Below, one piece after another: positions 33,356 through 33,409 of a stretch of 33,409 nt of DNA. Position 1 is the stretch's first letter. Every line of letters starts with the position of its first letter. The stretch is from an uncultured Bacteroidia bacterium (lineage in GTDB: Bacteria > Bacteroidota > Bacteroidia > Bacteroidales > CAJPTX01). The position numbers were made by a program, and so were the translations under genes. The notes under the pieces are model-generated. The model was not told where the DNA came from. It was given only the letters and a program-made list of their open reading frames with translations, and did not search any database. Where the stretch lies: NCBI GenBank assembly GCA_938038735.1, contig CALHSW010000047.1, forward strand, positions 1-33,409, written 5' to 3'.

Positions 33356-33409
33356 TTCGCATCAAATTCGGATTTCTCCGGAGAAATCCGAATTTGATGC
33401 GAAGGGGGT
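33356..33409. repeat. 60-bp palindrome family, copy 2
   Basis: Bases 33356-33403 form a perfect 48-bp palindrome with the same centre as copy 1 (7910-7969). It differs by one mirrored pair: TTCGTATC/GATACGAA in copy 1 is TTCGCATC/GATGCGAA here. The right outer flank GGGGGT is kept, but the left ACCCCC is replaced. Just upstream TTCGTATCAAG (33345-33355) repeats the arm's first 10 bases, making a short direct repeat. The window ends on the element's last base. Confidence 0.9.

Overview
The window (33.4 kb) is chromosomal DNA of a Bacteroidota bacterium, most likely of the order Bacteroidales. The evidence is the gene set (DUF4296 lipoprotein, DUF5103/type IX secretion plug protein, DUF5723-type barrel, PorE-like OmpA protein, aminofutalosine-deaminase-family hydrolase, long UbiD) and several promoters matching the Bacteroidota -7 element TAnnTTTG. 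No phage, plasmid, IS, CRISPR, tRNA or rRNA gene was found. Two methyl-accepting chemotaxis proteins are unusual for the order.

Layout. 1-516 is gene-free and holds a cluster of small GAA-loop hairpins with a 35-bp module present twice; a related, decayed copy lies near 10270. 517-1560 (minus) is pyrE followed by an SRPBCC protein; its apparent promoter lies inside the divergent Nudix gene (1559-2179), and the two start codons overlap. 2214-5463 (plus) carries a YfcC-type transporter, lipA and lipB. 5542-7443 (minus) is a dCache-type chemoreceptor. 7444-8550 is gene-free and contains a perfect 60-bp palindrome. 8551-10135 (plus) is a small envelope operon: a possible 18-codon leader ORF, two paralogous lipoproteins and a small predicted barrel. 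10559-13164 is rpsO and pnp, separated by a terminator. 13249-20810 (plus) runs from a PpiD/SurA-type foldase to a tight three-gene set: large lipoprotein, DUF5723-like barrel, PorE-like OmpA protein. 21118-24155 is a class II ribonucleotide reductase and an NlpE-like lipoprotein, ending at a strong terminator. 24344-25402 is class I fructose-bisphosphate aldolase. 25508-26665 is a helix-hairpin-helix protein with 252-bp in-frame repeats. 26670-28061 (minus) is the plug-like protein, divergent from a UbiD decarboxylase (28185-30050). 30097-31744 (minus) is DUF4296 plus the amidohydrolase, and 31793-32887 (minus) is a second chemoreceptor with no external sensor domain. The last 0.5 kb is gene-free and ends exactly at the edge of a second copy of the palindrome.

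How the genes fit together. Most are core functions: pyrimidine synthesis, lipoylation, translation and RNA decay, deoxynucleotide supply, glycolysis and probably menaquinone decarboxylation. Over these lies an outer-membrane theme: foldase, lipoproteins, barrels, a peptidoglycan-binding OmpA protein and a type IX secretion plug. The least explained parts are the 60-bp palindrome family (two copies with a compensatory difference), the hairpin repeat family, the lipoprotein/barrel/OmpA set at 15522-20810, and chemoreceptors in a genome that also has type IX secretion parts.
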